Of a stretch of 64,000 nt of DNA, positions 51,018 to 59,959 are shown piece by piece. Position 1 is the first letter of the stretch. Each line of letters starts with the position of its first letter. Location of the stretch: positions 1,178,001 to 1,242,000 of the forward strand of contig NW_020167524.1 in NCBI RefSeq assembly GCF_001641265.1, given 5' to 3'. The notes beneath the pieces are model-generated. The model ran no database searches and was not told the DNA's origin. It was given only the letters and a program-made list of their open reading frames with translations. Origin of the DNA: Pseudogymnoascus destructans. Taxonomy: Eukaryota > Ascomycota > Leotiomycetes > Thelebolales > Thelebolaceae. The position numbers and the translations under genes are program-made.

Positions 51018-52877
51018 ACGTACATGTATAGCGAAAGCGCCAAACAAGCGAAAGCGCCAAAATTATCTACCCTCACGACAAACATTGCGATAAATCTACC
51101 ACAACATTAGAAATCAATTGAAACTACTCGGAGTCCTCTTCCTCAGAGGTGTCTATTACAATCTGACACGTGCGCGCATTGTGCCCAGTCTCACCACACT
51201 TGCCACAGCGACGGGCACGGGTTTCTTCCCTTGGCTTCCGACCACGGCTTGCCCTTATTTCCTGCTCTACCTGCTGCACAACATCCCTCTCATCCTGTAG
51301 CTCTTGCGCCCCTTGTTGACTAAGTGATCCTCCTTGCTGTAGTCGTGTTTTCCTAGCTCTCCGGCGCTTGCTTAGTACTTCATTTGCCTGTCGTAGGTTT
51401 TGGTTCTCTCCCTTTAGCAGTGCTAATTGATGCATTATTTGAGATGCACCCTTTGTAAACTGGTCAACAGCTGCATAGATTGAGGTTGGAGAGCTATTTT
51501 GATGGCGTGAAATCCGAGTTTTAATAAATGTAGACTGTGACATAGCTTCAATTGGGTTGTTTGGTGTCTGAGAAACCCAAGGTTGAGCAGTACCTGGGCG
51601 GGAGCTTGGAGGCGTTGGTGTCCTTAACTTAAGATCAAGTGTAGATATCACTCTCTCAGGGTCAAATGGAAGAAGCCCTGCCCCTCGGAACCCGCCTCGA
51701 ATGTTACTTTCCGTCATTGTAGTGTTAAATGCAGTGTGGAAGGCAGGAAAGAAGTCATCCTTTGTAATATGAGAAATATGAGCCTGCATCATATCTTCAA
51801 TTTGCCGACCATAGGCCTGCTTTAACGGGCCGAAACAGCCAACATCAAGTGGCTGGAGTAGATGAGAAGAGTGAGCAGGCATACAAAGCGTAATAATGTT
51901 GTGTTCCTTGCAGTACTCCTCAAACTCATCTGAGTGATGGCTCTCATGACCATCAAGGACTAACAAGCGATAACCACCAACACTCCGGGCCTTTGTATGC
52001 TTCTCAAAGTGCTGAATCCAATCCATGCCTCTCTCGTTTGTAGTCCAGCCATTTTCAGTAACAGAAATCACCCAATCGCTTGAAAATCCACTATTCTCAT
52101 ACCAAGATGTAAGGTGGTTTTTGCCTGCAACAATGATAAATGGTGGTACTGCCCAACCTTGAGAACTAACGCCTTGGATTACTGTAACCCATTCCCGATT
52201 ACCAGGCTGTACCTTCTTTGCTTTTGCCCGCCCGTCTGAGCTTGTTACAACCATAGCAGTTGAGATAACGCCCATCATAAACCCAGTCTCATCAAAGTTG
52301 TAGATATCTGCTTCATCGATACCATATTTCGCAATTGTGTTACGCACAAGCTCAAACCAGCCATTAATAACTTCTGGATCTTCGCACTTAGCCCTCTGGT
52401 AGTCGTATTTGCGCTGAAAGCGTGTCTGGAGCTCTACACGCCGCTTAACAAAGTTTGAAGCCCAACGCGACCCAACGCGTGACGCGTCGCGTGTTGCAAG
52501 TAGTCGACTTGCCATATCTTCAACAATAGACAGCCGAGGAGGAAACCCTTTGGCAGCTAGGTCGAGTATATACTGAACAAGGACGGACTCCTCTAGGTTA
52601 GTTAATTTCCGTGAGTTGGCTTGGATATCGCGTCGTGAAGGTACACCTTCTAGACGACGACCTAGCTTGCGGTGGTCCACAGAATAGATCCTAGCAGCAA
52701 CTCGAAGGCGTAACTTTGGGTCGCTTTGCATAGCCTGGATAGCTAGCACTAATTGGCTTTCATCGTTTTTATGGGGCATGTTTTGTTGTTGAGGAATTTA
52801 ACATTTAGTTGGGGGGTTTGGTCACCGCATCATTTTGGCGCTTTCGCTTGTTTGGCGCTTTCGCTATACATGTACGT
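51018..52877 (-). mobile_element. pogo-family transposon, 1,860 bp (motif AAGCGCC)
   Basis: Inverted termini ACGTACATGTATAGCG... carry two tandem copies of GCGAAAGCGCCAAA, 17 bp apart, with TA on both sides. Inserted in the hAT gene at 51016-17. Confidence 0.95.
51124..52779 (-). CDS. pogo transposase, 551 aa, intact
   Basis: It starts MPHKNDESQLVLAIQ. The psq-type HTH is at residues 10-45 (AARIYSVDHRKLGRRL) and the Tc5-type HTH at about 60-130. The DDE core has Asp163 (YNFDETGF), Asp276 (LLVLDGHESHH) and Asp312 (LQPLDVGCF), 35 residues between the last two. A basic coiled coil at about 470-500 (LSKRRRARKTRLQQGG) is followed by a CCHC knuckle at about 527-540 (CGKCGETGHNARTC) and an acidic end. 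No lesion is seen. The knuckle could aid DNA or RNA binding; that is inference. Confidence 0.95.
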   Translation of the reverse strand: MPHKNDESQLVLAIQAMQSDPKLRLRVAARIYSVDHRKLGRRLEGVPSRRDIQANSRKLTNLEESVLVQYILDLAAKGFPPRLSIVEDMASRLLATRDASRVGSRWASNFVKRRVELQTRFQRKYDYQRAKCEDPEVINGWFELVRNTIAKYGIDEADIYNFDETGFMMGVISTAMVVTSSDGRAKAKKVQPGNREWVTVIQGVSSQGWAVPPFIIVAGKNHLTSWYENSGFSSDWVISVTENGWTTNERGMDWIQHFEKHTKARSVGGYRLLVLDGHESHHSDEFEEYCKEHNIITLCMPAHSSHLLQPLDVGCFGPLKQAYGRQIEDMMQAHISHITKDDFFPAFHTAFNTTMTESNIRGGFRGAGLLPFDPERVISTLDLKLRTPTPPSSRPGTAQPWVSQTPNNPIEAMSQSTFIKTRISRHQNSSPTSIYAAVDQFTKGASQIMHQLALLKGENQNLRQANEVLSKRRRARKTRLQQGGSLSQQGAQELQDERDVVQQVEQEIRASRGRKPREETRARRCGKCGETGHNARTCQIVIDTSEEEDSE

Positions 52878-52948
52878 TAAAGGAAACTTTAAATAACTTT
52901 AAAATATTTGAAAATATTCAAAGGTAAGTCTTATCCTTTATATAACTA

Positions 52949-54792
52949 ACGTGGTTTATCAGTACCCGGTTAATATCAGTACCCGGTTAACTTTTTCCTA
53001 CCTTCGTACGAAGAATTAATATTAAATAACAACAACGAAGTAAATTTAACTAAACTAATTGCGGATCTACTAAAGGTTATATAGTAATAGTACCTTGACA
53101 CGTTCTTGAATTATGACCAGTCTCTCCACAAGTGCCACAGCGTCGTACGGTCAGATTCCCTTTGCCTTGAACACCCCCTCCTAAACGCCTATCACGTCGA
53201 ATCTGCTCGTCTACCTCAGTTTGACTTAGAATATCGTGCGCATCCTCGACAGTAAGTACACCCCCTTGACGAATACGTGTCTTTTTAGCTCTACGGCGTT
53301 TGCTAAGTGCTTCATTTGCCTTGTGAAGAGTACGGACTTCAGCGTGTACTAAAGTCAATTCATGGGCTAACAGCTCTGTACCCTTCGCCAACGCCGCAAC
53401 TGTTTCAAAAATAGGGGTTGGCGAGCTTCTCTGATGACGTTCAATACGATTATTTACCAAAGTTGTTTGCAAAAGAGCATCGGTTGGGTTATGAGGCATC
53501 TGAGAAATCCAAGGGTCGGTGTCGGCAGAGGGGGGTCTAGTAGGCGTTGGAGTCCGTAACTTGACATCAAGCTTTGATAATACCACTTGAGGATTAAACG
53601 GTATTAATCCAGCTCCGCGGAATCCAGCCTGACCATTTTGGACTGAAAGTGACTGCTCGTACGCTGCCTTGAACGCGATAAAGAACTCAACCTTGCTGAT
53701 ATGATTAATATGAGCCTTAATAAAGTGCTCAATTTGAAGACCGTACGACCGTTTTAATACACTAAAGCACCCGACATCAAGTGGCTGGGTTAAGTGAGAG
53801 GAATGAGCAGGTAAACAAAGGGGTATAATGTTGTTGGTCTTGCAATATGCTTGAAATGCAGCTGAATCATGACTCTCGTGTCCATCAAGAACCAACATTC
53901 GATAAGGGCCCTTTGCCGTACGAGCAGTGTGCTTGTCGAAGTGCTTTAACCACTCAAGACCCGTCTCATTGTTGGTCCATCCATTGCTTGTTGGTTTGAT
54001 AGCCCAGCCGTGTGGTAAGCCACCTTCAGTATACCAATGTGCAAGGTGATTAACCCCTTGTACGACAAGAAATGGAGGCACACTTCTGCCCTCACCATTA
54101 ATGCACACGATTGCTGTAGCCCATTCACGATTGCCAGGCTGAACTGCCTTGCCTCGGCCACATCGATCGGAGCGCGTAACTACCATTCCAGGACAGATCA
54201 CGCCCATCATAAACCCTGTCTCGTCGAAGTTGTAGAAATCACAATCCAACACCCCATATTTAGCTCTCATGTTTCGTACGAGCTCAAACCACCCTCCGAT
54301 AAGCACAGGATCTTCGCATAAGGCCCTTTGGAAGTCATAAACACGATTAAAACGCGTCTTTAGTTCTGGGCGTCGTCGTACGAATCGATGCGCCCAGAGC
54401 TTCCCAACGCGCTTTCCCTGACGCGTTTCGAGGAGATAGTTGGCCATATCTTCAACACCAGCCAACCGGGGTGCAAATCCTCTTGAATCTAAGTCAATTA
54501 TATGTTGACTAATTACTTCCTCTTCAAGTTCGGTCAATTTTTGGACAGCTGGTCGTCGCTCACGAATATCCGTACGACCGTTCATTCTACCGGTAAGTGT
54601 AGAATAAGGTATGTCATAGATCTTTGCTGCACGAAGACGAGTAAGATTTTTAGTCGTACGAATAGCCTCAATAGCTAAGATGATTCTAGCTTCTTGAGTA
54701 TGAACAGACATACTTTATTATTGAAATAACGCGTATTGAAGCTAGGGGGTAGAGAAAACGCGAAAAGTTAACCGGGTACTGATAAACCACGT
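52949..54792 (-). mobile_element. pogo-family transposon, 1,844 bp (motif TACCCGG)
   Basis: Termini begin ACGTGGTTTATCAGTACC, flanked by TA. The left terminus has the motif ATCAGTACCCGGTTAA twice in tandem, the right only once. Inserted in the same hAT gene, 71 bp after the previous element. Confidence 0.95.
53077..54711 (-). CDS. pogo transposase, 544 aa, intact
   Basis: It starts MSVHTQEARIILAIEA. It has the same architecture as the 551-residue enzymes but is clearly diverged from them: HTH (AAKIYDIPYSTLTGRM), Asp163 (YNFDETGF), Asp276 (MLVLDGHESHD), Asp312 (TQPLDVGCF), basic segment LSKRRRAKKTRIRQGG, and C-terminal knuckle CGTCGETGHNSRTC. No lesion is seen. Its termini differ from those of its neighbours, consistent with a separate subfamily. 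Confidence 0.95.
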   Translation of the reverse strand: MSVHTQEARIILAIEAIRTTKNLTRLRAAKIYDIPYSTLTGRMNGRTDIRERRPAVQKLTELEEEVISQHIIDLDSRGFAPRLAGVEDMANYLLETRQGKRVGKLWAHRFVRRRPELKTRFNRVYDFQRALCEDPVLIGGWFELVRNMRAKYGVLDCDFYNFDETGFMMGVICPGMVVTRSDRCGRGKAVQPGNREWATAIVCINGEGRSVPPFLVVQGVNHLAHWYTEGGLPHGWAIKPTSNGWTNNETGLEWLKHFDKHTARTAKGPYRMLVLDGHESHDSAAFQAYCKTNNIIPLCLPAHSSHLTQPLDVGCFSVLKRSYGLQIEHFIKAHINHISKVEFFIAFKAAYEQSLSVQNGQAGFRGAGLIPFNPQVVLSKLDVKLRTPTPTRPPSADTDPWISQMPHNPTDALLQTTLVNNRIERHQRSSPTPIFETVAALAKGTELLAHELTLVHAEVRTLHKANEALSKRRRAKKTRIRQGGVLTVEDAHDILSQTEVDEQIRRDRRLGGGVQGKGNLTVRRCGTCGETGHNSRTCQGTITI

Positions 54793-54975
54793 TAACCTTA
54801 TTTTATACTAATATAATATAGTATTACTAGAGACAATGCCTCTAATAATAATGTTTTAATTTCTGAATTAAGAGATAAATATCTTAATTTAGGATTAGAT
54901 ACATTTAATGGTAATATACCTTGTATAGCACATGTTATTAACATTGCTGTACAAGATATATTAAATACTTTATTA

Positions 54976-56835
54976 ACGTACATGTATAACGAACCGGCCA
55001 AACAAGCGAACCGGCCAAAATATCGCGACCACAATACAGGAATTGCGATAAATCCACCACAACACTAGAAATCAATTGAAACTACTCGGAGTCCTCTTCC
55101 TCAGATGTGTCTATTACAATCTGACAAGTGCGCACATTATGTCCAGTCCCACCACACTTGCTACAGCGACGTGCGCGGGTTTCTTCCCTTGGCTTCCGAC
55201 CACTACTTGCCCTTATTTCTTGCTCCACTTGCTGTACAACATTCCTCTCGTCCTGTAGCTCCTGTGCTACTTGTTGACTAAGTGATCCTCCTTGCTGTAA
55301 TCGTGTTTTTTTAGCTCTCCGGCGCTTGCTTAGCACTTCATTTGCCTGTCGCAGGTTTTGGTTCTCCGCCTTCAACAATGCTAATTGATGCATTATTTGC
55401 GATGTACCCTTTGTAAACTGGTCAACAGCTGTATAGATTGAGGTTGGAGAGCTATTTTGATGATGCGCAATTCGGTTTTTAATGAAGGTAGACTGTGATG
55501 AGGCTTCAATTGGGTTGTTTGGTGTTTGGGAAACCCAAGGTTGAGCAGTACCCGGGCGGGAGCTTGGAGGCGTTGGTGTCTTTAACTTAAGATCAAGTGT
55601 AGAGATCACACTCTCAGGGTCGAATGGGAGAAGTCCAGCACCCCGGAAGCCTCCTTGAATGTTGCTTTCTGTCATTGCAATGTTAAATGCAGCATAGAAG
55701 GCAGGAAAGAAGTCATCCTTAGTAATATGAGAAATATGAGCCCGCATCATATCTTCAATTTGCCGACCATAAGCCCTTTTTAATGGGCTAAAACAGCCAA
55801 CATCAAGTGGTTGGAGTATATGGGAAGAGTGAGCAGGCATACAAAGCGTAATAATGTTGTGTTCTTTGCAGTACTCCTCAAACTTGTCTGAGTGGTGGCT
55901 CTCATGACCATCAAGGACTAACAAGCGATAACCACCAACACTCCGGGGCTTTGTGTGCTTCTTAAAATGCTGAATCCAATCTATACCTCTCTCGTTTGTA
56001 GTCCAGCCATTTTCAGTAACAGCAATTACCCAATCGCTTGGAAATCCACTATTCTCATACCAAGATGCAAGGTGGTTTTTGCCTGCAACAATGACGAATG
56101 GCGGCACTGCCCAACCCTGAGAACTAACGCCTTGGATTACTGTAACCCATTCCCGATTGCCAGGCTGTACCTTCTTTGCTTTTGCCCGCCCGTCTGAGCT
56201 TGTTACAACAGTAGCAGTTGAGATAACACCCATCATAAACCCAGTCTCATCAAAGTTGTAGATATCTGCTTCATGGATACCATATTTCACAATTGTGTTA
56301 CGCACAAGCTCAAACCAGCCACGTATAAGTTCTGGATCTTCACACTTAGCCCTCTGGTAGTCGTATTTGCGCTGGAAGCGTGTCCGGAGCTCTACACGCC
56401 GCTTAACAAAGTTTGAAGCCCAACGCGACCCAACGCGTGGCGCGTCGCATGTTTCAAGTAGTCGATTTGCCATATCTGCAACAATAGACAACTGAGGAGG
56501 AAACCCTTTGGTAGCTAGGTCGAGTATATATTGAACAAGGACTGATTCCTCTAAGTTAGTTAATTTCCGTAAGTTGGCTTGAATATCGCGTCGTGAAGGT
56601 ATGCCTAATAAACGACGGCCTAGCTTGCGGTGGTCAACAGAATAGATCTTAGCAGCAACTCGAGGACGTAACTTTGGGTCGCTTTGTATAGCTTGGATAG
56701 CTAGAATCAACTGGCTTTCATCATTTTTCTGGGGCATGTTTTGTTGTTGAGTAATTTAGCATTTAGTTGGGGGGTATTGTGGTCGCGATATTTTGGCCGG
56801 TTCGCTTGTTTGGCCGGTTCGTTATACATGTACGT
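54976..56835 (-). mobile_element. pogo-family transposon, 1,860 bp (motif ACCGGCC)
   Basis: Same length and overall terminus as 51018-52877 but with the paired motif changed to GCGAACCGGCCAAA at both ends. Flanked by TA. Inserted in the same hAT gene. Confidence 0.95.
55082..56737 (-). CDS. pogo transposase, 551 aa, intact
   Basis: It starts MPQKNDESQLILAIQ and aligns without gaps to the enzyme at 51124-52779, with differences scattered along the sequence (for example PRVAAKIY for LRVAARIY, and LLGIPSRR for LEGVPSRR). The DD35D residues are conserved, and the knuckle reads CSKCGGTGHNVRTC, keeping the CCHC ligands. Changes in the N-terminal HTH region are of interest because this copy's terminal binding motif also differs. 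Confidence 0.95.
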   Translation of the reverse strand: MPQKNDESQLILAIQAIQSDPKLRPRVAAKIYSVDHRKLGRRLLGIPSRRDIQANLRKLTNLEESVLVQYILDLATKGFPPQLSIVADMANRLLETCDAPRVGSRWASNFVKRRVELRTRFQRKYDYQRAKCEDPELIRGWFELVRNTIVKYGIHEADIYNFDETGFMMGVISTATVVTSSDGRAKAKKVQPGNREWVTVIQGVSSQGWAVPPFVIVAGKNHLASWYENSGFPSDWVIAVTENGWTTNERGIDWIQHFKKHTKPRSVGGYRLLVLDGHESHHSDKFEEYCKEHNIITLCMPAHSSHILQPLDVGCFSPLKRAYGRQIEDMMRAHISHITKDDFFPAFYAAFNIAMTESNIQGGFRGAGLLPFDPESVISTLDLKLKTPTPPSSRPGTAQPWVSQTPNNPIEASSQSTFIKNRIAHHQNSSPTSIYTAVDQFTKGTSQIMHQLALLKAENQNLRQANEVLSKRRRAKKTRLQQGGSLSQQVAQELQDERNVVQQVEQEIRASSGRKPREETRARRCSKCGGTGHNVRTCQIVIDTSEEEDSE

Positions 56836-56931
56836 TAAAAGATGAAGATAAATATTTTAAGGAATTAGAAGAGCAATATTTACTAGAAGAAGGTAAAGAT
56901 ATAAGTAAGTTTTTACTCTTCCTATACTTAT

Positions 56932-57157
56932 TGTTACGTTGGTCACGGAGGTCATGATGCTAGTCTGGGAAAAGTAAGCTAGATTGAATCTAAAGAGAGA
57001 TGAAAAAGAAGAAAAAAGGAAGGTGAGGCTATTCCTCGTAATATACAGTTGCCTGCTTAGCAGTTGTAACCTTGGTGGCTAAGGCTGCACCTATAATCCC
57101 CTATATACCCATAACAACTGTAATAACTATAACAAGCTATAAGCTGTAATCATAACA
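56932..57157. repeat. LTR, second copy of the 214-bp family
   Basis: It runs TGTTACGTTGGTCACGG ... AATCATAACA, similar to 41757-41970. No matching 5 bp duplication is seen (left CTTAT, right GAGGT). It ends the recognisable hAT homology. 57158-57451 has no recognised gene. Confidence 0.75.
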
Positions 57158-57451
57158 GAGGTAGAGGTAGAGGCAAAAAGCAATGGGCACAGAGAATTAG
57201 ATAGTGATGAGTCAGAAGTTCTGTTTATATTAAAATTGAATGAAGTACCTTATACTATATATTACTATACATAAACACTTGCTTTGATTTAAAGTGGTGG
57301 GTTTAGCAAGGCAAGACATCTTGCTTCCTACAAGACAACTTGCTTATTCTGACAAGGAGCAAAGCGACTAGGCGGATCTAACGATTAGTTGTGGTTATTT
57401 AATTATATTTTGAGGTAGTAGGGTGGGAAAAAGTGATTGACTTAGTGTCAT

Positions 57452-58360
57452 TGTCATACTGACATTCGTTGCACTCAGTTTGCTATCAAACTTAAGAGCA
57501 AACTTAGAAATCTCCTCCTCAAACCTACAAGTCACTATACATATTTTGGCTTGTCACACCAACAACAAGAGCAATACTACTCAACGATTGCTACAACCCT
57601 CTATGATTCATTACACGTCATTGCTCCTTAGTTACTGGGCCGATATGACCACATAGCATATCTCTACAACCCTCTATGATTCATTACATGACATCACTCC
57701 TTAGTTACTGGGCTAATACTACACATGACATATCTTTATCAACTAGAGGCCTAGTGACATGAACGATAGCTCCAAAAGCTTCTACAACCATCTATGATTC
57801 ATGACACATCATCACTCCTTAGTTAACCACAAGATTGGTTAAGTTATGACATAATTTGTCTATAGGGGTACTCTGACCTTGGACCTCCTTTCACTTCCTA
57901 TAGGCTAGGAACCTAGGAGATGGTTCTATGGGATTCTCTTACGTCGACTACAGTTACCAAGCCTGGTTAGTCATGGAAAGTCTTGGAAAATGAGAGAACT
58001 ACACTCCTTTAGCATAAATAGGATTGCCCTTTCCTTAAGAAAGGGCAAGCAGACAATACAGTAAATCAACTATCACATACTTCCACGTCTTTTCCAAGCT
58101 TCCAAGCATTGATCTTGTTACTCTTTGTTTCTGAAAAGTCAGTGAGGTGTTAACCTCTGACTTATCCCTGAGTTCTCAGACTCAACATTTGTTGCAACTT
58201 GTCTAAACCACTCCACTACATCATACACCTGATTGCTGCGTTGTGGAATAGTCTAAGCTATGACCCTTTGGCTCTTTTTCCTAAGACAGTGTGTTGTCTT
58301 AGTAAAATCATCCCTTCCTTAGGTGGCTAGATTCTCACATCTGGTGCACCCACCATTACA
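57452..58360 (+). repeat. solo LTR, family C, 909 bp
   Basis: TGTCATACTGAC to CACCATTACA with perfect duplications GTCAT at 57447-51 and 58361-65. Confidence 0.95.
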
Positions 58361-58401
58361 GTCATGATCGACTTGGTGTACAACTACATTATACTAGATA
58401 A

Positions 58402-58765
58402 TGTTATAATATAGCCGACTATAAGAACTATAGCAGTGGATTGATTCACTTTTGCTAGTTTAACAGTATGAGCCTAGGATATAGCATATCATTATATGCT
58501 GCTTTTGCTAGACTAATAGGTCAGTTAGCTACAACAAAAAACCACTATATAAACCTCATACTTTAAGTGACAATAAGCGACAAAAGTAGTATTGGCACTC
58601 GAGATCAGACTTTCGAACACATTGCACAACAATAGCTATAGGGGGTCATCATAATACCTTCCTGCATAGAGTCTAGAAAGCTAAGGGGGTGTGTTATAAT
58701 ATAGCCGACTATAAGAACTATAGCAGAAGTGGATTGATTCACTTTTGCTAGTTCAACAGATAATT
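58402..58765 (+). mobile_element. miniature LTR element, second LTR truncated
   Basis: A 230 bp LTR (58402-58631, TGTTATAATATAGCC to TTGCACAACA, with CTATATAAA inside) is followed by only 60 bp of internal sequence ending in a purine tract (AAGCTAAGGGGGTG), then a second LTR start (58692) that breaks off after about 75 bp. This is the plan of a terminal-repeat retrotransposon in miniature, or an internally deleted copia-type element. Confidence 0.65.
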
Positions 58766-59959
58766 ACTTAGGTGTAAGGACAGTTCGAACCGAGGCTGAC
58801 CTTCAAGTCTGCAGAAGTATCTAAAGTATAATGTGAAGACTTCGATACTTGAAGCAGTAGGACAAGGTATAGTAGTTCAGGCTCCAAAGCATATACTTTA
58901 TACCACAGGGGTCAAGTGGTGAGACTAACAGGTTGGCCAAGTGGTTCGACTCGAAGTAAGGGAATGCAAAGTAAGTCGAAGCAGGAGGAATTGCAAGAAG
59001 GCCAAGTAGTATATAATTTGCTAGCTAAAGATCAATAAGAGACATGAGCAATAGGTGCTTATATAACAGTAAAAATCCCTAGTGCCAAATAAGCGAAGGC
59101 ACTAATTAACTGAACCCTAGCTAAGCGAGCCCTAGTGCAGCAAGCCAATAACAGAGAGCCTAAGCCAGTAGTCAACATTTGGGCTGATCTAGGTCAGCAA
59201 GTGAAGCGAAGTGAGCGAAGTGAGCGAAGCAGGTGAAGTGAATGACATAGTGAAATAAGTACTAGAGACTAAAGCGAATCGAAGGGTCGTGACACAAATA
59301 TCGAAGGAGTGTCATGACATTAGGCCACGTGATTCTAACATCATGTGATAATCATGAATATTCATGATTATGAATAATCATGCTTACATAATATTTGGCT
59401 ATTAGAATAGTCATGATTATTATGGTTATTTGTGCTAACCCTGTATAAGGATAATTAGACAGGGGAGAAAACATCCTTATTGGTGAGGTATCCTTATATC
59501 ACATGATCCTTATATCAATCAGGGTTTTACTGTATGGCCTAGTATTCAAGTTTATATTCGAATTGCTAACCCTGCTTCGTGTAAGCTAATGACAGTGCTC
59601 CCATTCCAAAGCCGCACATCGTTGCTGTCGTTAATTCTTACCACCATTAATTCCTACTACCATTGATTCTTACCGTCGTTGATTCCTGCTGTCATTGTCT
59701 TACTGCCACCTACATCCCCCTCCTAACATCTCGTGATGGACGACAAGGGCCTCCGTCAATAACCATACTATACGCCCATCATTCCGTGCCTTTCTCAACT
59801 TCTGTTGGCTCATGAAAAACAGGGGCAGCTCGAGGGCTTCCATCGCCGCCAGTTCTTCAGGCTTTAACCACCACCTCAAATCAAATCACAGCAAAAAATG
59901 AGTTAGATATGTGACAAATGACATTTATTTGTAATTGCTTCTATTGTATAGATTCTATA
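58766..59959. other. AT-rich repeat-like interval without recognised gene
   Basis: It contains short GAAGTGAGC repeats near 59210-59235 and a run of palindromes on the theme ATCATGAATATTCATGAT near 59345-59440. No frame with a domain is found. It probably represents decayed retroelement sequence. Confidence 0.45.

Larger units (their letters stand above)
50690..56931 (+). pseudogene. AT-rich hAT transposase gene carrying three pogo insertions
   Basis: The pieces are 50690-51017, 52878-52948, 54793-54975 and 56836-56931; everything between them is pogo elements. Readable parts are SLTLDA, stop, TASNQTEYLGIRV, a 45 bp intron (50876-50920), HWITKNFVSKSKLLDIVDL, then DNASNNNVLISELR and the hAT block CIAHVINIAVQDIL, then KDEDKYFKELEEQYLLEEG. 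The order follows hAT enzymes on the plus strand. The C-terminal domain is missing, cut off near the LTR at 56932. A TAG stands where hAT proteins have Trp (LDAWTA). Confidence 0.75.
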
